Below are positions 22,864 through 35,500 of a stretch of 64,000 nt of DNA, one piece after another; the first letter of the stretch is position 1; each line of letters opens with the position of its first letter. The DNA comes from Trichaptum fuscoviolaceum (lineage: Eukaryota > Basidiomycota > Agaricomycetes > Hymenochaetales > Trichaptaceae). The notes under the pieces are model-generated. The model was not told the origin of the DNA, made no database searches, and saw only the letters and a program-made list of their open reading frames with translations. Made by a program: the position numbers and the translations under genes. The stretch is taken from positions 2,294,001 through 2,358,000 of the forward strand of contig CAJSYZ010000004.1 of assembly GCA_910574455.1 (NCBI GenBank), given 5' to 3'.

Positions 22864-24147
22864 GAAAGAAGTCGAAGTTGCCAAATCCGGCGGTACAGTA
22901 CCCGTGTGTTGTTTCTCACCGCCATCAAAGTTCGCATATTGCGGAAGAGGTTACATCGTGATAACAATGATCATCTACCAAGCCTTCTATACCAATTTGA
23001 TGAAGAACACGTACAAAGAATTTGATAGTATTGGGCGTCGACGTGAGGGACTCTGTACATTCGGCGAATTCGAAATCGGATCAGACCATCAGGCCACAGT
23101 GTCGATGCACACAAGGGTCTGATGCGGATACAACTATGATAGGAGACTGGAATGTATAGATTCAGCTGCTCCCCAATGTGTTCTGGGTGTACAAACCAAG
23201 AAGATTATTGGAAGAACATATTCATCATATAGGTCACGGTTGTGATAGCAACATTGACACGTTTTGGCAGAAGTGGGGTCCCAGAACTAGTAAACATATG
23301 TAAACACAGACCAGATCACTTGTAATGGGTCAGAAACAAATCATACAGGGGTCTTAAAAAAGCAAGCGACATAGTGCAATGAGGCGGCTTTCATTCTATG
23401 TGGTTTTCAGAGCGAGAAAGTGTAAGGAAGAGGAGTTACAGAGAAACAGTGGACCTCTCCGGGGTGGCCAAATGTGGTAAGTCGCGCGCCTTGTCACTAA
23501 ACTCCTAATGACAGCTTCGAAAGAAAGAAAAAATCGCAAATAAAAAGGGATAATACCCAAAGCGATATAATATATCACAGAGGTATTGCTGTAGTAGGTC
23601 TTTATCTTGGTTCCAATGAGGGCAGAGATTTCATTTGTGGTCCTGTATGAGCGAGATCGAATAGCCACATGAATGCGAGACGCAAGTCATCGCGAGAACC
23701 AATATGGTCCTTGTCTGCCTCTTTCCTTCTTACCACCACCATCGGTGGCTTTGGCCTGGACACCATCTCAAATTTCGCTCCCATTCGTCCTCTCGCGGCC
23801 TCCACCACCACCAATTTTTGTATTTCTAGTCTATTTTCTGCCTGCTTTTTTTTTCCTATTCGGCGTTTCATTTCCAGTTTCCAGTGAATCAGAAGCCTTG
23901 ATCTGGGAGGGTTCTGGTAACTTGCTTATTCATGAAACTGATTGCCTTCTCTTGCCACTGAATATTCCTCAGTGCCTTGGAACTCATATCAACCAGCCAT
24001 CTCCAAACTTTTACCCCCTTTCTCTGATTTATTTCGGGGATAGCAACTTGCGGTCGGGTGAGGGCTTCTCAGTTGCGGGACTGAGTTTCAAATTTACCCT
24101 GCAGATCACTGCTTTGCCTTCTTTATCCATCCCAAATATCCTCTTGT
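22864..24147. other. Spacer and SNT2 leader
   Basis: No gene supported. An 86-codon frame at 22862-23122 has no recognisable family. The last 450 bases are pyrimidine-rich (CTTTCCTTCTTACC, then TGCTTTTTTTTTCC), typical of a basidiomycete promoter just upstream of transcription start. Confidence 0.45.
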
Positions 24148-27100
24148 ATGGCAATGGATCCTAAACTCACCGAAATCCACGTCTTACTCAAGAACGGGGA
24201 GAAGGTCAAAGTAAACGGTATTTACCCTTCAACCTTTTCGAACTTTATTATATTTAATTTTATTTCTGCGATCCGGACTGACCCACTCTTTCCTAAAACA
24301 GATCATGTTTACTGTAGCCCAAACTGGTCAATTCGCGACGGGACACCATATTCCATAGCACGGATAATGGAATTTCTTCCACCCGAGAACTCGAAAAATA
24401 ACGTTACGTCGTCGAAGGCCAAGGGGAAGAGCAAGGAGGCGTATACTCGAGTGCGACTTGCATGGTACTACCGACCATCCGACGTCTCCGACCGTGCTGT
24501 GGCGGACTCACGCCTACTCCTAGCTGCAATTTACTCAGAAATATGCGACATCAGCCAGCTGCGTTCCAAATGCTACGTTATACATAAGGATAAGCTGGCG
24601 AACCTGGCAGAGTGGAAGAAGAAGCCTGACCACTTTTACTTCCACCGATTGTTTGACCCCTACATCAAACGAGAGTTTGAAGTCCTGCTATCCACGGAAA
24701 TCAGAAACTGTGAGTAATGCATTGTCTCACTAAGGCTACTAACTCTAAGTTGCCTATCCTATAGTACCTCAGAACATTCGTGAAGTTCTCATCTCCCGAT
24801 ATGAATATATTGTAGCCGAGAAGGAGGTCGTTCCGGACTTAACAGATCAATTGCGACTTTGCGAAACTTGTGGGAATTGGTGTGCACAGTGAGTCAGAAA
24901 ATACTGCTCTTTGACCTCATATTGATATCAGGTTAGTCTTGATGCTGTGCAGTGCGCTCGATGCAAGGGACATTTTCATATGTCGTGCGTCAGCCCACCT
25001 TTACTTGCGAAACCTGCGCGGGGATACGGATGGACATGTGCTCCTTGCTCCCGCCGCCACGAAGACCAGGTTGATAGTGGTGGTGCATCGATTTTGGCCG
25101 GATCGCAGGCGCACAACCGCGAGAACACCCCAAGAACTGGGAATGGTGTTGGCGTTGCAAGTGTTAGCGCTGTTCGCTCCGGGAGGGGTAGAGGTAGGCC
25201 AAGGAAAGAAAGGCCAGGGACCTTGGCTACAAACAACGAAGAAGAGTTGCAGGTCAAGCACTACAAGCTCTGGCCATTCCGATACTTTGGGTGAGTTTCT
25301 TCCCTGTATTGATCGAACAAGCTGCTGATCTGCGTGCAGGCTGTACACTGTTGCGGAGGATACTTTAGATCCAGATGATCTAATCTTTCCCCGAGCAGCT
25401 ACCCGTGTTGGCCCGAAATATCAAGCAAACGTCCCGCCAGGTCCCGGAGACCCTCCAGCGACTGCGGTCTCCTCGACTTCAATGACACCGACGACTTCTA
25501 CTGGGTCACTAGCTCGTGCGTCTATATCATATGGGTGTAACTACATCTGTTAATGTTTCTCTCCTTCCTTCGATCCTGTTGAACTTTCCACCCTACCTAT
25601 GTTGCCCCAGTTCCACCTGACATCGAGGAACGCGGAGGCGACGCAACGATTGAGCTATTAGCTAATGTCAATGAGGATACAGATGAACAGCGTGAGTCTT
25701 CAACACAGTCATTTGGTTCTAGTCTAGCGGCTTTCTTCAGGCCATCTCCTTTTTTGTTTTTGAATTATTTGAACTCTGAATAATTGACGTCCACATCTTT
25801 CTAGAAAGAACAAGTAGGCCTTTCCACTTTAATAACTTCGAAGTGTCTAACAAATATTCATTTAAAATAGTGGATGCGCTTTTAGACCGATTGTCCCGTG
25901 GAAAACAACAAAGACACTCTGTGGATTGGTTAACCGAGTTTTTCCGGCGAGCATGTGCATTACGGTTGACAGGAAAGCTTGACTCGATGAGCATGAATTA
26001 TGTTACCCGACTTGAAAAGGTTAGTTGGCTATATGAAAACTTAGAATGGGTCTAATTATGGAACGCCGTCTAAATTAGTGGAAGAAGCATGAGACGAAGT
26101 ACACGGATCGCGCATGGATGACCGAAGAGGCAGCTGCTTTTGAGGAGGGCATACGAAAATATGGGGCAGAACTTCGCCAAGTACAAGACGTTGTCGGTAC
26201 TCGGACTATGCCTGAGGTTGTGCGATACTACGGGCACTGGAAAAAGTGAGCTTTTCAGTAATAAATTTACTTGTGCTTTAACTCATGTACATCATAAAGC
26301 GCTCAGCTTCGGGAGGAAAATGCTCGTCTACGAGAACCAGGCGCCTACAATAAGACGGTGATTTCTAAATCAGGCGCTGCAACTCCCGCGGCCCGTTCAC
26401 AATCTTCGTCTGATGACGAGGAATCATCACTTGTCGACGTGCCCGCGACTACATCTCAAGCCTATTCCCGGTCAACAACCTACTGCGCTGCGTGTCGCAC
26501 AAGAGACTCGAAAGTGTGGTGGAAGGCTCCCAAAGGTCTAGCGTCGAATATCCTATGTGATGCTTGCGGAATCAATTGGAGAAAATACGCGGACCTCAAT
26601 GCGCGTCCGAACACACGAGAGGAGTCTGCTCTCAACAGTGCTGCCGTAAATGTGACGTCAGCTAGTGCAATTGTAATACCCAAACCAAAGGCACCGGAGA
26701 AGAGGGAGGGAACACCTCTTACTGCCCCAGTCACGAAAAAGACAAAGTACACAGAAGACTTCGCTTCCGTTAAGTATCGTTGTTCGGCATGTTACCATCC
26801 GGTATATTACCCAAGGGCATGTAAGTGTAAAGTTTGCGGCTTGGAATTTCACACTGGCGCATGTGGGGCCGTTTTGGAAAGTCCGAATAATCCAAAGGAT
26901 TGGACCTGCGACCTGTGTCAGAACGAGAAGACACCCGAACATTCTTTGGTACTTACTTCCCTTCACTTGCGTATTGTTGACATGTGCTAATGTTCAATTC
27001 TAGTATACCGACTGTGTACTTTGTCCGCGCCTTACCAAGGAGGAAAGGGTACCTGTCAAGAATCCCTACTTTCCTGCAAACGACTCCTACCTTCGAGCAA

Positions 27101-27955
27101 TCAAGCCCACTGAAGGTCAAGCCTGGGCACATACCCTGTGTGCGGTTTGGACTCCAGAAGTGCAATTCGCTGACACAACAACATTGAAACCTGTGGAGGG
27201 TATCAGTACGTTACCGGTAAATCGATGGAAAGCGGTGTGTTCTCTCTTTTCATTATCGTGGCCATTAAAGACTAATGCCTTTGAAGAAATGTAGCCTTTG
27301 TAAAAAGGACGGTGGGGCAGTTACGCGGTGCGTCAGCTGTCCGAAAGAATATCACGTTTCTTGCGCTTGGAAAATTGGGCATAAATTCGGGTTTGATGTC
27401 GCTCCTGTAAGTCTTGGTTACCAGGTCGTTTTGCCAATGTGGTGCTCAAAATAATCGCAGGTAAAGAGTTCACGGAGAGATATCACGAATACTGTGACGT
27501 TCAAAGGATCCTCCGGATTGATGAGCCCTATCATTATTTGTAAAGATCACTACAGCGGATGGCGACGGCATATTTATGGTATTTGCGATCTAAACGAGGC
27601 CGGAGAGGTTCGTAATTACTACTTTCCAGACTGATTTTATACTCAATTTGTTGCACCCAAGACTGCTGTTCAGGTTTATTGTAGAACATACAAGCAAGCC
27701 CCCAGCGCCCAATCGCACAGCCTATTACGCAAAGCTCGTCGTTTAGACCAACTCCTCAATGGCATAAGCAGCGATAGCCACTCAACTTATCTATCTGAGC
27801 AGACGCCAGTTGCGGAACCGAAGTGCTGCGAATGTCACACAGAATATTCACCCTTTTTCCATCCATCACCAAACAATCCTGATGCTTTAATGTGCCACCG
27901 CTGTTTTAGTCGCGTAGAAACAAAGGCATTTATAGATCCGGTTACCACTGTATAA
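24148..27955 (+). CDS. SNT2: SNT2-like chromatin regulator (BAH, PHD, ELM2, SANT, GATA finger, ePHD)
   Basis: Thirteen exons: 24148-24217, 24302-24709, 24765-24888, 24937-25290, 25340-25515, 25611-25691, 25805-26019, 26079-26245, 26300-26948, 27004-27234, 27287-27406, 27461-27607, 27674-27955; 1007 residues, all phases consistent. Domains in order: BAH (about 8-175); PHD finger (CETC ... CARC ... WTCAPC, about 190-235); AT-hook-like GRGRPRK; ELM2-like segment (AATRVGPKYQANVPPGP); SANT (WMTEEAAAFEEGIRKYG ... VVRYYGHWKK); GATA-type finger (CAAC ... CDACGINW); a second PHD; and an extended PHD (CVLCPRLTKEE ... HTLCAVWTPE ... CVSCPKEYHVSC). This is the layout of fungal Snt2, which reads histone tails, joins a deacetylase complex and has been linked to ubiquitin-ligase activity on histones. 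It acts in the nucleus. It converges with the ubiquitin protease, with 214 nt between stop codons. Confidence 0.93.
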
Positions 27956-28169
27956 CTTTCACATGTAATGATTGCTGCTTTGCGTTGGAATTCCGTATTT
28001 GAAGAGTATTTATTACAAGTCCTGTTGTTGCAATTACATTCTGTGCATGAATAATGAATGTCGAATACAGATGGATATAAAGATGCAGGAGTACTAAAGA
28101 AAATTTACCGATAACATATAAAAGACAGCAGTACGAGATTTATCCAATGAAAAGTAGAAATTGTACCGG

Positions 28170-31100
28170 TCACCGATTGACACGTTTGTAATAAAGCACA
28201 TACGCTGGTTTACCGACGACCTCACGAGAATCCGCTGTCGCAATGCGGCTATCGTCACAGTATAGCCAGCCACTCTGTGATTTAACGAAAGCGGTATCTG
28301 AAGAGACAACAATTCAGAATGCCTAACTAACAACAAACGGACTTCAGACTTACAATGGCCACTGCTAAGGGTCCCGAAGTGATTGGTCACGGCGTACAGA
28401 TCGTACTTATAAGGTGGAACTTGCGAGCGGGGATCATCCAGTGATATCGGTGCTGTTGACCTGCGGTCGATTCCAGGTGGCAAAGGAGCGGGCATATAAT
28501 TCGTAAGATCTAATCCACTCAAAGGAAAGTCGATGAACGTTTCCAGCTTGTCGGTGAAGTGGCCTTTCGTCGTGAATCGCTTTAAATGTATAAGCAACAC
28601 CGGAGGAAGACGGGACAACGACAACGACTTTGTTGCTTTTCGCAATGTTTTGCAGTTCGGGCAATTCCTATAATCCGAGATCGTCAATCCCAACACAGTC
28701 GAAGATGCGAAGCGGCTTACCAAGCATCAGCCTTCTCCATCACTTCCTCTTTAACGAAAGCGTCCAGGCACTGCTGTAGGGAAGCCTTTGAGGATGTGCG
28801 ACCCGATGGGATAGGTAAGGAGAGGTACATGAACGAATTGTAGGTAGTGGAAGTCTTCCTGCATGTTAGGCATGTCATACGATTACGAAATTGACCCTGG
28901 AAATAGTCAACAACAATGCTGTCGTTGCACATTCGGTAAATGTCCCACTCCTTTTGGCTCGCAATTTGTTGTGGCAAGATCTCAAGCTCTGCCTCTCGTT
29001 CAGGAGACATCTCCAATGGCGGCTTCTGAAGAACACGATTTAGATCTTCGTGGAGGCCGTCTAATAGGAAGCTCAGAAATTCTTGAGAATCATGCTGCTC
29101 TGACCCAGCAAATTGCTTGGCGTATATACAAATCGATTTCTGATTAAATTTAATGATTATTACGGGGCCATAAGTGGTAAGAAATGGACATACCCTAAAG
29201 TTGGAGGGAACGAGATAGGCTAGCTCCTCGTGCCAAAGATCATGGAGCATAGAGGCAAATGCCAGAGTTATCTGGCCTTTGGAGCCTAAGGGGTTAACCA
29301 TGTTTACCGCACTCTTCCATCGCCCATCTGCAAAGATTCAATGAGCGAAGACACCATTAGAAGCCTGAAAGGTTCTCACCAGTAAAGAAACGTGCGAAGG
29401 GAATCGTCGCATTCAAACACTGGATTGTCGAGTTCATATAACACGTATTCCCCATATTCTTTAAGCCCTTAGTGGCAATCTGCATATCTGGCCAGTATTT
29501 CACCGGGTATTCGGACTGTATTATGGGCGGCCTAGGACCCTCTGTAAACACTGAAGTCGATGGACGATGTCCATGAGAAGGAATTCGAGGCCGATTGTCT
29601 TGGCGTTCCAGAGACGGCGTCGCCGCCGCAGGCGGTGGTTTGACTACGTGTTGCATTGATAAATCTGGATAGTCTATAGAAGGTCGACTACTGAATGCCT
29701 GTTCAGATTGGTCAATGTAGTCGCTACGTCGGCGCAAGACGGCGGGACTAAGAGACGCCTGTGGCGGAGGCGACACAGTAGCCCCTGGATTTGCTGCAGA
29801 AGGCAATGAAGAGCCGAATGAAGAAGTCGATGCAGACGATGGGAATTGTGGGTATGCAATCGAAGATAAACCAGAAAATTGTGTTGCGCTCTGACCATTA
29901 AGGTATGGATGGGTCTGTAAGATCGAGCATCAAAATAGCTTTCACTTGACCAAGTCTAAATGGACAACTTACGTTGTTCAGACTGTGCGAAATCGACAAT
30001 GGCCTGCTCATAGTGGGCTTTCGCTTTAGCCGTTGAACGCTCTCTGAAGAAGTGGATCCATTGAATTCCGGTGACCTAAAAGAAACAGCATCAGCAAAGT
30101 TACATGTGCATAATTGACTTCCGATGTAACAGTAAACAAACCTTGCATCTTCTGGTATTTGGTCCATTCCAAAAGGACTATGCCGAAGTTGCGTTGAGGG
30201 CGACCAAGGCTCCTGAAGTGAAGAATCCGCCAGTGAGCCACTAATGCCATTCGACACGTTTGCCGCTAGTTTCAGGCGGTCCATATCGAAGTCCAACCCT
30301 TTGCTAGCATCGTCCCGAGTGATCTCTGTTGGATACGAAGACCGCCAAGCCTTGAATCCTCCGATAAGAATGGCAGGCGGATGCCTCAACATTCGACGAA
30401 ATTCTGTCTCATAGATGACGCGAACAGCTATGCTCATAGGTGATACGGAAGACCCAAAAGTCTGCGATTCCTCATCATACATCACTATAAGGTCAAACTT
30501 GTCACGATTCCGAAAGAGCAGTGATTCGTTTGGCGGAGCTACAGAGAGTGAATCTTCCAACTTCTCGCTCGTCAACCTATATTTCCTTGAGCAGCTATCA
30601 CGTAATTACAATAGAATGGGTACTACTTACCCGTTCCTCAGTAGTACTTGCGGCTCCAAACACACAACTGCATTGGAGTCGATATGCGCCGTCGAAAAGT
30701 CGTCTCTGTTACGGATATCTAACAGGAGCACCTTCAACTCTGACCTTTTCAAATAGTCGTGCAGTGTCTTCGGGAACAACGTGTTTGAAACCGGTAGCTC
30801 TGGAGTTCGGTGCGAGTCGCCTGTGTTCATGGGGGTCCTATGAGATGGGGAAACGGAACCGTTTGAAGAGCCTCCGCCGGTACTGAGATTTGCAGGTTTG
30901 GGAGGAATGATCGGTGAGTACTGGGCACGAGCAGGCTGAGGTGACGAAGGGCGACTCTGAAATGCAGACATTGTAGGTGGTATGGGCGTGCTTGCGGGGC
31001 GTGGACCAGGGTCAAGGTTTAGAGGGATGGACGGAAATCGCTGAATAACCGAAGGTGAGGGTAACGATGCATCTCCAGGGTGGGTCTTGGGCACGGATGG

Positions 31101-32126
31101 TAGCTCGGGGAATATAGGTTTCACAGCAACTGTATCACCACCGGTATGCTCATCAAGCTCATCGATGGACGGAAATGTCTGGTTGAATTCGGACAGTGAT
31201 AGATGGCCCAGACGTGGAGACGACGTCGTTGAGGACGTAGGCGATGGAGGACCAAGAGAGGAGGGGGCAACAAAGGAATGCGTAGAGGACGAGGAAGGAG
31301 TCGGATGACTTGGCATACCCGGAGAAGGAAAGCTGGACTGTGAAGCAGGCGGCGACGTAATATTTCCTCCGAGATGAGCTGAAGACGTCCTGCTTATCCC
31401 ATTTGAAGGCTGAATGGATAGATCGCGCGAGAATCGCTTAGATGTTTGCACAGATAGTCCAGCATCCTGTAGGGATTTCATGCGATCAGCGATTGTGCCG
31501 CCTATTTTTCGCGCAGGCGGATTTTGGTCATCCTCGCTAAGGACTCATCAGCGACTCGGTAATTCGACATATCACAATCACTCACACTCTTAATTTCTCA
31601 GCCTCAAGCAGTCCACCTTCGATGGATTTTGCACTCGATAGTACACTGGTTGCATAGGTCTATATGGTGATGAGGGTTAGTATATTGCAAATATGTTCGC
31701 TTGATAGACATACGTCTTGAAATTCTGTAAACTCCTTCCATACCACGCCTTTCTTTCCCTCTCTTTCTTGCTTAAACTCTTGGTGTGCGATCACGAGCTG
31801 CATGAGTTGCGCAGACACTAAAAATGATTGCAGTGCACCCTTCAAATCGCCGTCCTTCTCCAATGTGAACCCCTGAAGAGCCTGGTCGCGAGCGCTCCGT
31901 AGCAACGAAATAGCTGACGCTCCCCGCACGCCATGGACAGCATTCTTGGCCTTGCCTTTGATTCCGGCTACGGTTTGATCATCTCTTGAAAATCCAGGAC
32001 TGCTAGGCGTTGCTAACGAATCAGGGTTAGTGACGTAGCTTGCGATCTCAAGAAAAGTAACGAACAAGGTGCAGAAGGACCGAAGTTGTTTCTAAGTGAT
32101 GGTGAACTTGCTAAGACGGCAGGCAT
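28170..32126 (-). CDS. Ubiquitin carboxyl-terminal hydrolase with rhodanese domain (USP8/Doa4-like)
   Basis: Eleven exons (minus): 32126-32066, 32012-31714, 31659-31586, 31536-30631, 30576-30142, 30075-29973, 29914-29380, 29327-29194, 29139-28721, 28667-28354, 28297-28170; introns 49-66 nt; 1135 residues. N-terminal helices (SLLRSARDQALQGFTLEKDG) resemble the USP8 dimerisation or MIT region. A long Ser/Pro-rich linker follows, then a rhodanese domain (about 395-545; VLLLDIRNRDDF, FDLIVMYDEES, AILIGGFKAW) whose catalytic Cys position is not Cys, so it is probably structural. The USP domain has the Cys box GLKNMGNTCYMNS (Cys about 784), QEF, and the His box LSSGHYTAFVKS (His about 1093) followed by GWLYCDDS; the zinc-binding CPNC is also present. 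It should remove ubiquitin, as Doa4 does at endosomes. The first exon supplies only 20 residues. Confidence 0.93.
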
Positions 32127-32539
32127 ACGGATCCCAAAGCGACTTCTCCAAATTGACAATGGTTCAGAACTCAAGGAAGATCGTGCACTACTCGATGTGG
32201 CTCAAGTAAGTTGTCCACGCGTAACTTCGATTTCCAATCGCTTGACGTTGTGTGCCGGCTTGACGATTAAAATGTTTACCAGTTATTGCATTCGCTCTTG
32301 AGGCGGAAAAGAGGATATAGTAGTAGCAAAGATGTTCGAGGTTGTCTGGAACGTCGGGAAGCGTCTCAATGGCACGGCGCAGCATTCCCACGTTCACTAG
32401 TACCAGTGGCAGGTTCGTCGGCGCAATAATTATGTACATGTTCTTCTACAACCACCATTGCGCTCGGAACAAGAGATATATGGGCGACAGCTCTCACCAT
32501 AGCTCACCTCGCCTTGCAACACTTTGAGTGGTGAGCCAA
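32127..32539. promoter_or_regulatory. Shared divergent promoter of the ubiquitin protease and NTO1
   Basis: 413 nt separate the two start codons. No gene fits here. Transcription of both must start in this interval; no clear TATA box was seen. Confidence 0.6.
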
Positions 32540-35500
32540 ATGGCCCGCGGTGGACATTCTCCGTCACCAGCAATTCCGAAGGTTTCGTTCACGAAGGTAG
32601 AAGACGAAGCGTCAACCCTCCCTGCAGGAGTTCATGACCAGCAAGCGCGATCCTATGGCTGTGAGTAATAGACGCTAGAGAGAAGATTATACTGACTGTA
32701 GGTAGACAACGACTTTTCCCACTTCCAAAGACCGGAGCACTATATTCGTCATGTTGGTGAGACGATATTAAGGCTGTCGGAATGATGAGTGTAGATGTCT
32801 GACGCGACGTCCATCAGAGCCTGAAGACGAAGATCTTGCTGTACAAGTGGAATACGATATGGATGAGCAAGGTATATTAAATCCATTCGCGTATATCACG
32901 AACTAAAATGCTTTCAGACCAAGAATGGCTTGACGCTATAAACATGGAACGCAAGAATGAACAGCTAAACAAAGTGTCGTATGAAGCCTTCGAAATTATC
33001 ATGGATAGGCTTGAGAAAGAGTGGTTTGACCTGGTGTGTGGGTTCTGAATTATTTCAGGACGTCTCACTGAGAAGCTTTAAGACAAAGAACCTTCCGAAA
33101 CCTGACCTCGCACTTCCCTCTGAAGATTCAACTTGCGCAATATGTGATGACTCCGAAGGAGAGAATAGCAATGTCATAGTCTTTTGTGATGGCTGCAATC
33201 TCGCGGTACATCAAGGTTCGTCCGTAATTTATCACTCATTAGCATACATCTGACTGCGAGACCAGACTGTTACGGTGTGCCGTACATTCCAGAAGGGCAG
33301 TGGCTTTGTCGAAAATGTACAGTGTCTCCGGAGATTCCTGTCGTATGTTCTTTCACCTTGTATCGCAATCCTCAACTTAACGAGCCAAGTCTTGTATCCT
33401 ATGTCCAAACGAAGGCGGCGCTTTCAAGCAAACCGTTAACGGGGAATGGGCGCACTTACTCTGTGCAATTTGGGTCCCCGAGACACGCGTTGCAAATGAT
33501 GTCTTTATGGAACCTATTACGGGTGTCGATAAAATCAATAAGCAGAGGTGGAAGTTGGTGGGCTGACTTAAAAAATTGTCGCTATTCATCTCACGTTTAT
33601 TCAGAAATGTTCATTATGTGGTGTTCGGGAAGGCGCGTGCATTCAATGCAGTAAAGCGTCATGCTTCCTCGCATTCCATGCGACTTGTGCGCGCAAGTTT
33701 AAGCTTCTGATGCCGATGAAGGCTGCTCACGGCGCTGAGCCTGCCACACTTGCTTGCTATTGCGAGAAGCATCTTCCTGTAAGCCATCAGCCTTCTTGCA
33801 CTGACTTCATTAACTTTCCTAATAGAAAGAGCAACAAGCTGCACACGAAGCCGCTGTGGCGGAGCTGGAAGCTATAGATCCCAATTCATCCTTCGAGGTC
33901 GATGACACATCTAATTTGCAAACGCCTCGAGCTACGAAGAAGGCACGCGCATACGCGAAGACGTATAAGCTCGGACCACCTCTTGTTCCAGCTATAGTAG
34001 TGCGCCACATCATGGATTACATCGGAAAGGTGTCCATTAGGAAGAAGGTTGACTTCGTTCACCTCGTGTGCCGGTATTGGAGCTTGAAACGAGAAGGTCG
34101 TCGGGGTGCACCGTTGCTGAAGAGACTTCATCTTGAGCCATGGACGGCTGGTGCAGTAGGCAAAGTGCTGACAGAGGAGGAAATTGCGATGAAACTCGAA
34201 GTACGTAAACGTACACAAGACCTTTATCTCATAGTTCTGATTACGTGCTCTCCAGTTCCTGAAAGAGCTTCGCAAGGATCTGGAGAACGTGCGGATGCTT
34301 GCTGACTTCACACGGAAGCGGGAGATACAGAAACTGAAGCAGGCGCAAATCATCCACGAAATTGTTTCGAACTTCATTTTTCCTTATGCGGGAGAACTTC
34401 GACTCGTTTTCGAGAAGATTATGTCGTGAGTTATCATTTCAGGCGACTAAGACTTCGCATATCTCATACTTTGTGAAGTCTGGATCGGCATGAATTCTTT
34501 AAGAATCCAGTCTCAAAGGTTGAAGTCCCTGATTACTTTGATGTCATCAAGAAGCCCATGTGCTGGAAGATCATCGACGAGAAGCTGGATAAAAACCTTT
34601 ACGCGAGGCTGAAAGATTTTGAGGTAAGCTGGTTTGTTCTCTGCGTAACAAACTGATTCTCTAAAACCTCCTTTCAGAACGACATTTATCTCGTGCTTGA
34701 CAATGCCATGACCTATAACAAATCTGACTCGCCTATCTACAGAGCGGCCTCCAGAATCAAAGCTCAAGCCATTCATTTCCTTCAGGAGTTGCAGCAAACT
34801 GTTCGACATATACCACCCAAATCTCCAGAGATTGGCTATGTTGGTGATCTTGAGCCGGCGTTCAGTGTCCTGAACCTTCTCCTTTCATCTGATACCATAG
34901 ACGATGACCTCAACATTATCCTCGACAAAGACCCACTATCCTCCCTTTTTGCTTTCGAGTTTGAGAAACTGAAACCTCCCCCACCGCCTCCACCTCCACC
35001 TCCTCCAAAACCACCAAGAGCTCCTCGTGATAGAAAAGCAGAAGCCGAACGAAGGAAGCAACGCTTACAGGAAAACATTGCGTCTGCTTCGGTCATTAAG
35101 ACACGCAGGGGGGTAGCGAAGGCCGAAGCCTTTGAGGCGGAGGCAAATGCTACTGGGACTGTATCATCGCCAAACTCAAAGGACGATTCGTTGGATATGG
35201 AGGCTGATGCTGATGCTTTATCCTCGACAGACGCAAGATCGAGCAAGGGCGGCAAGCGGAAGAAGAGACCTCCAATTGTTTTACCTGGGCAAGCCGATAT
35301 ACCCCCTGTTGTGGAAGATGTCGATAAGCAAGACTCGTTCAAGAGATTTGATGAAGGATGGATCTTGCCGAGTGGGTCTCGCCGCGGTGGACGTGCAGCT
35401 CCAGAAAAACCCGATCTGCCTCCACCGAGGAAGAAACAAAGAACAGGTTTGTCGGTGTCTCAGTTCTAATGTTGTTATATCTAAATTACCAATGTAGACG

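Noticed and set aside
22862..23122. 86-codon frame beside the second MITE
   Set aside because: No motif; the frame begins at the end of the mobile element.
34836..35342. 168-codon minus-strand frame with a Gly run
   Set aside because: Antisense of the polyproline segment of NTO1.
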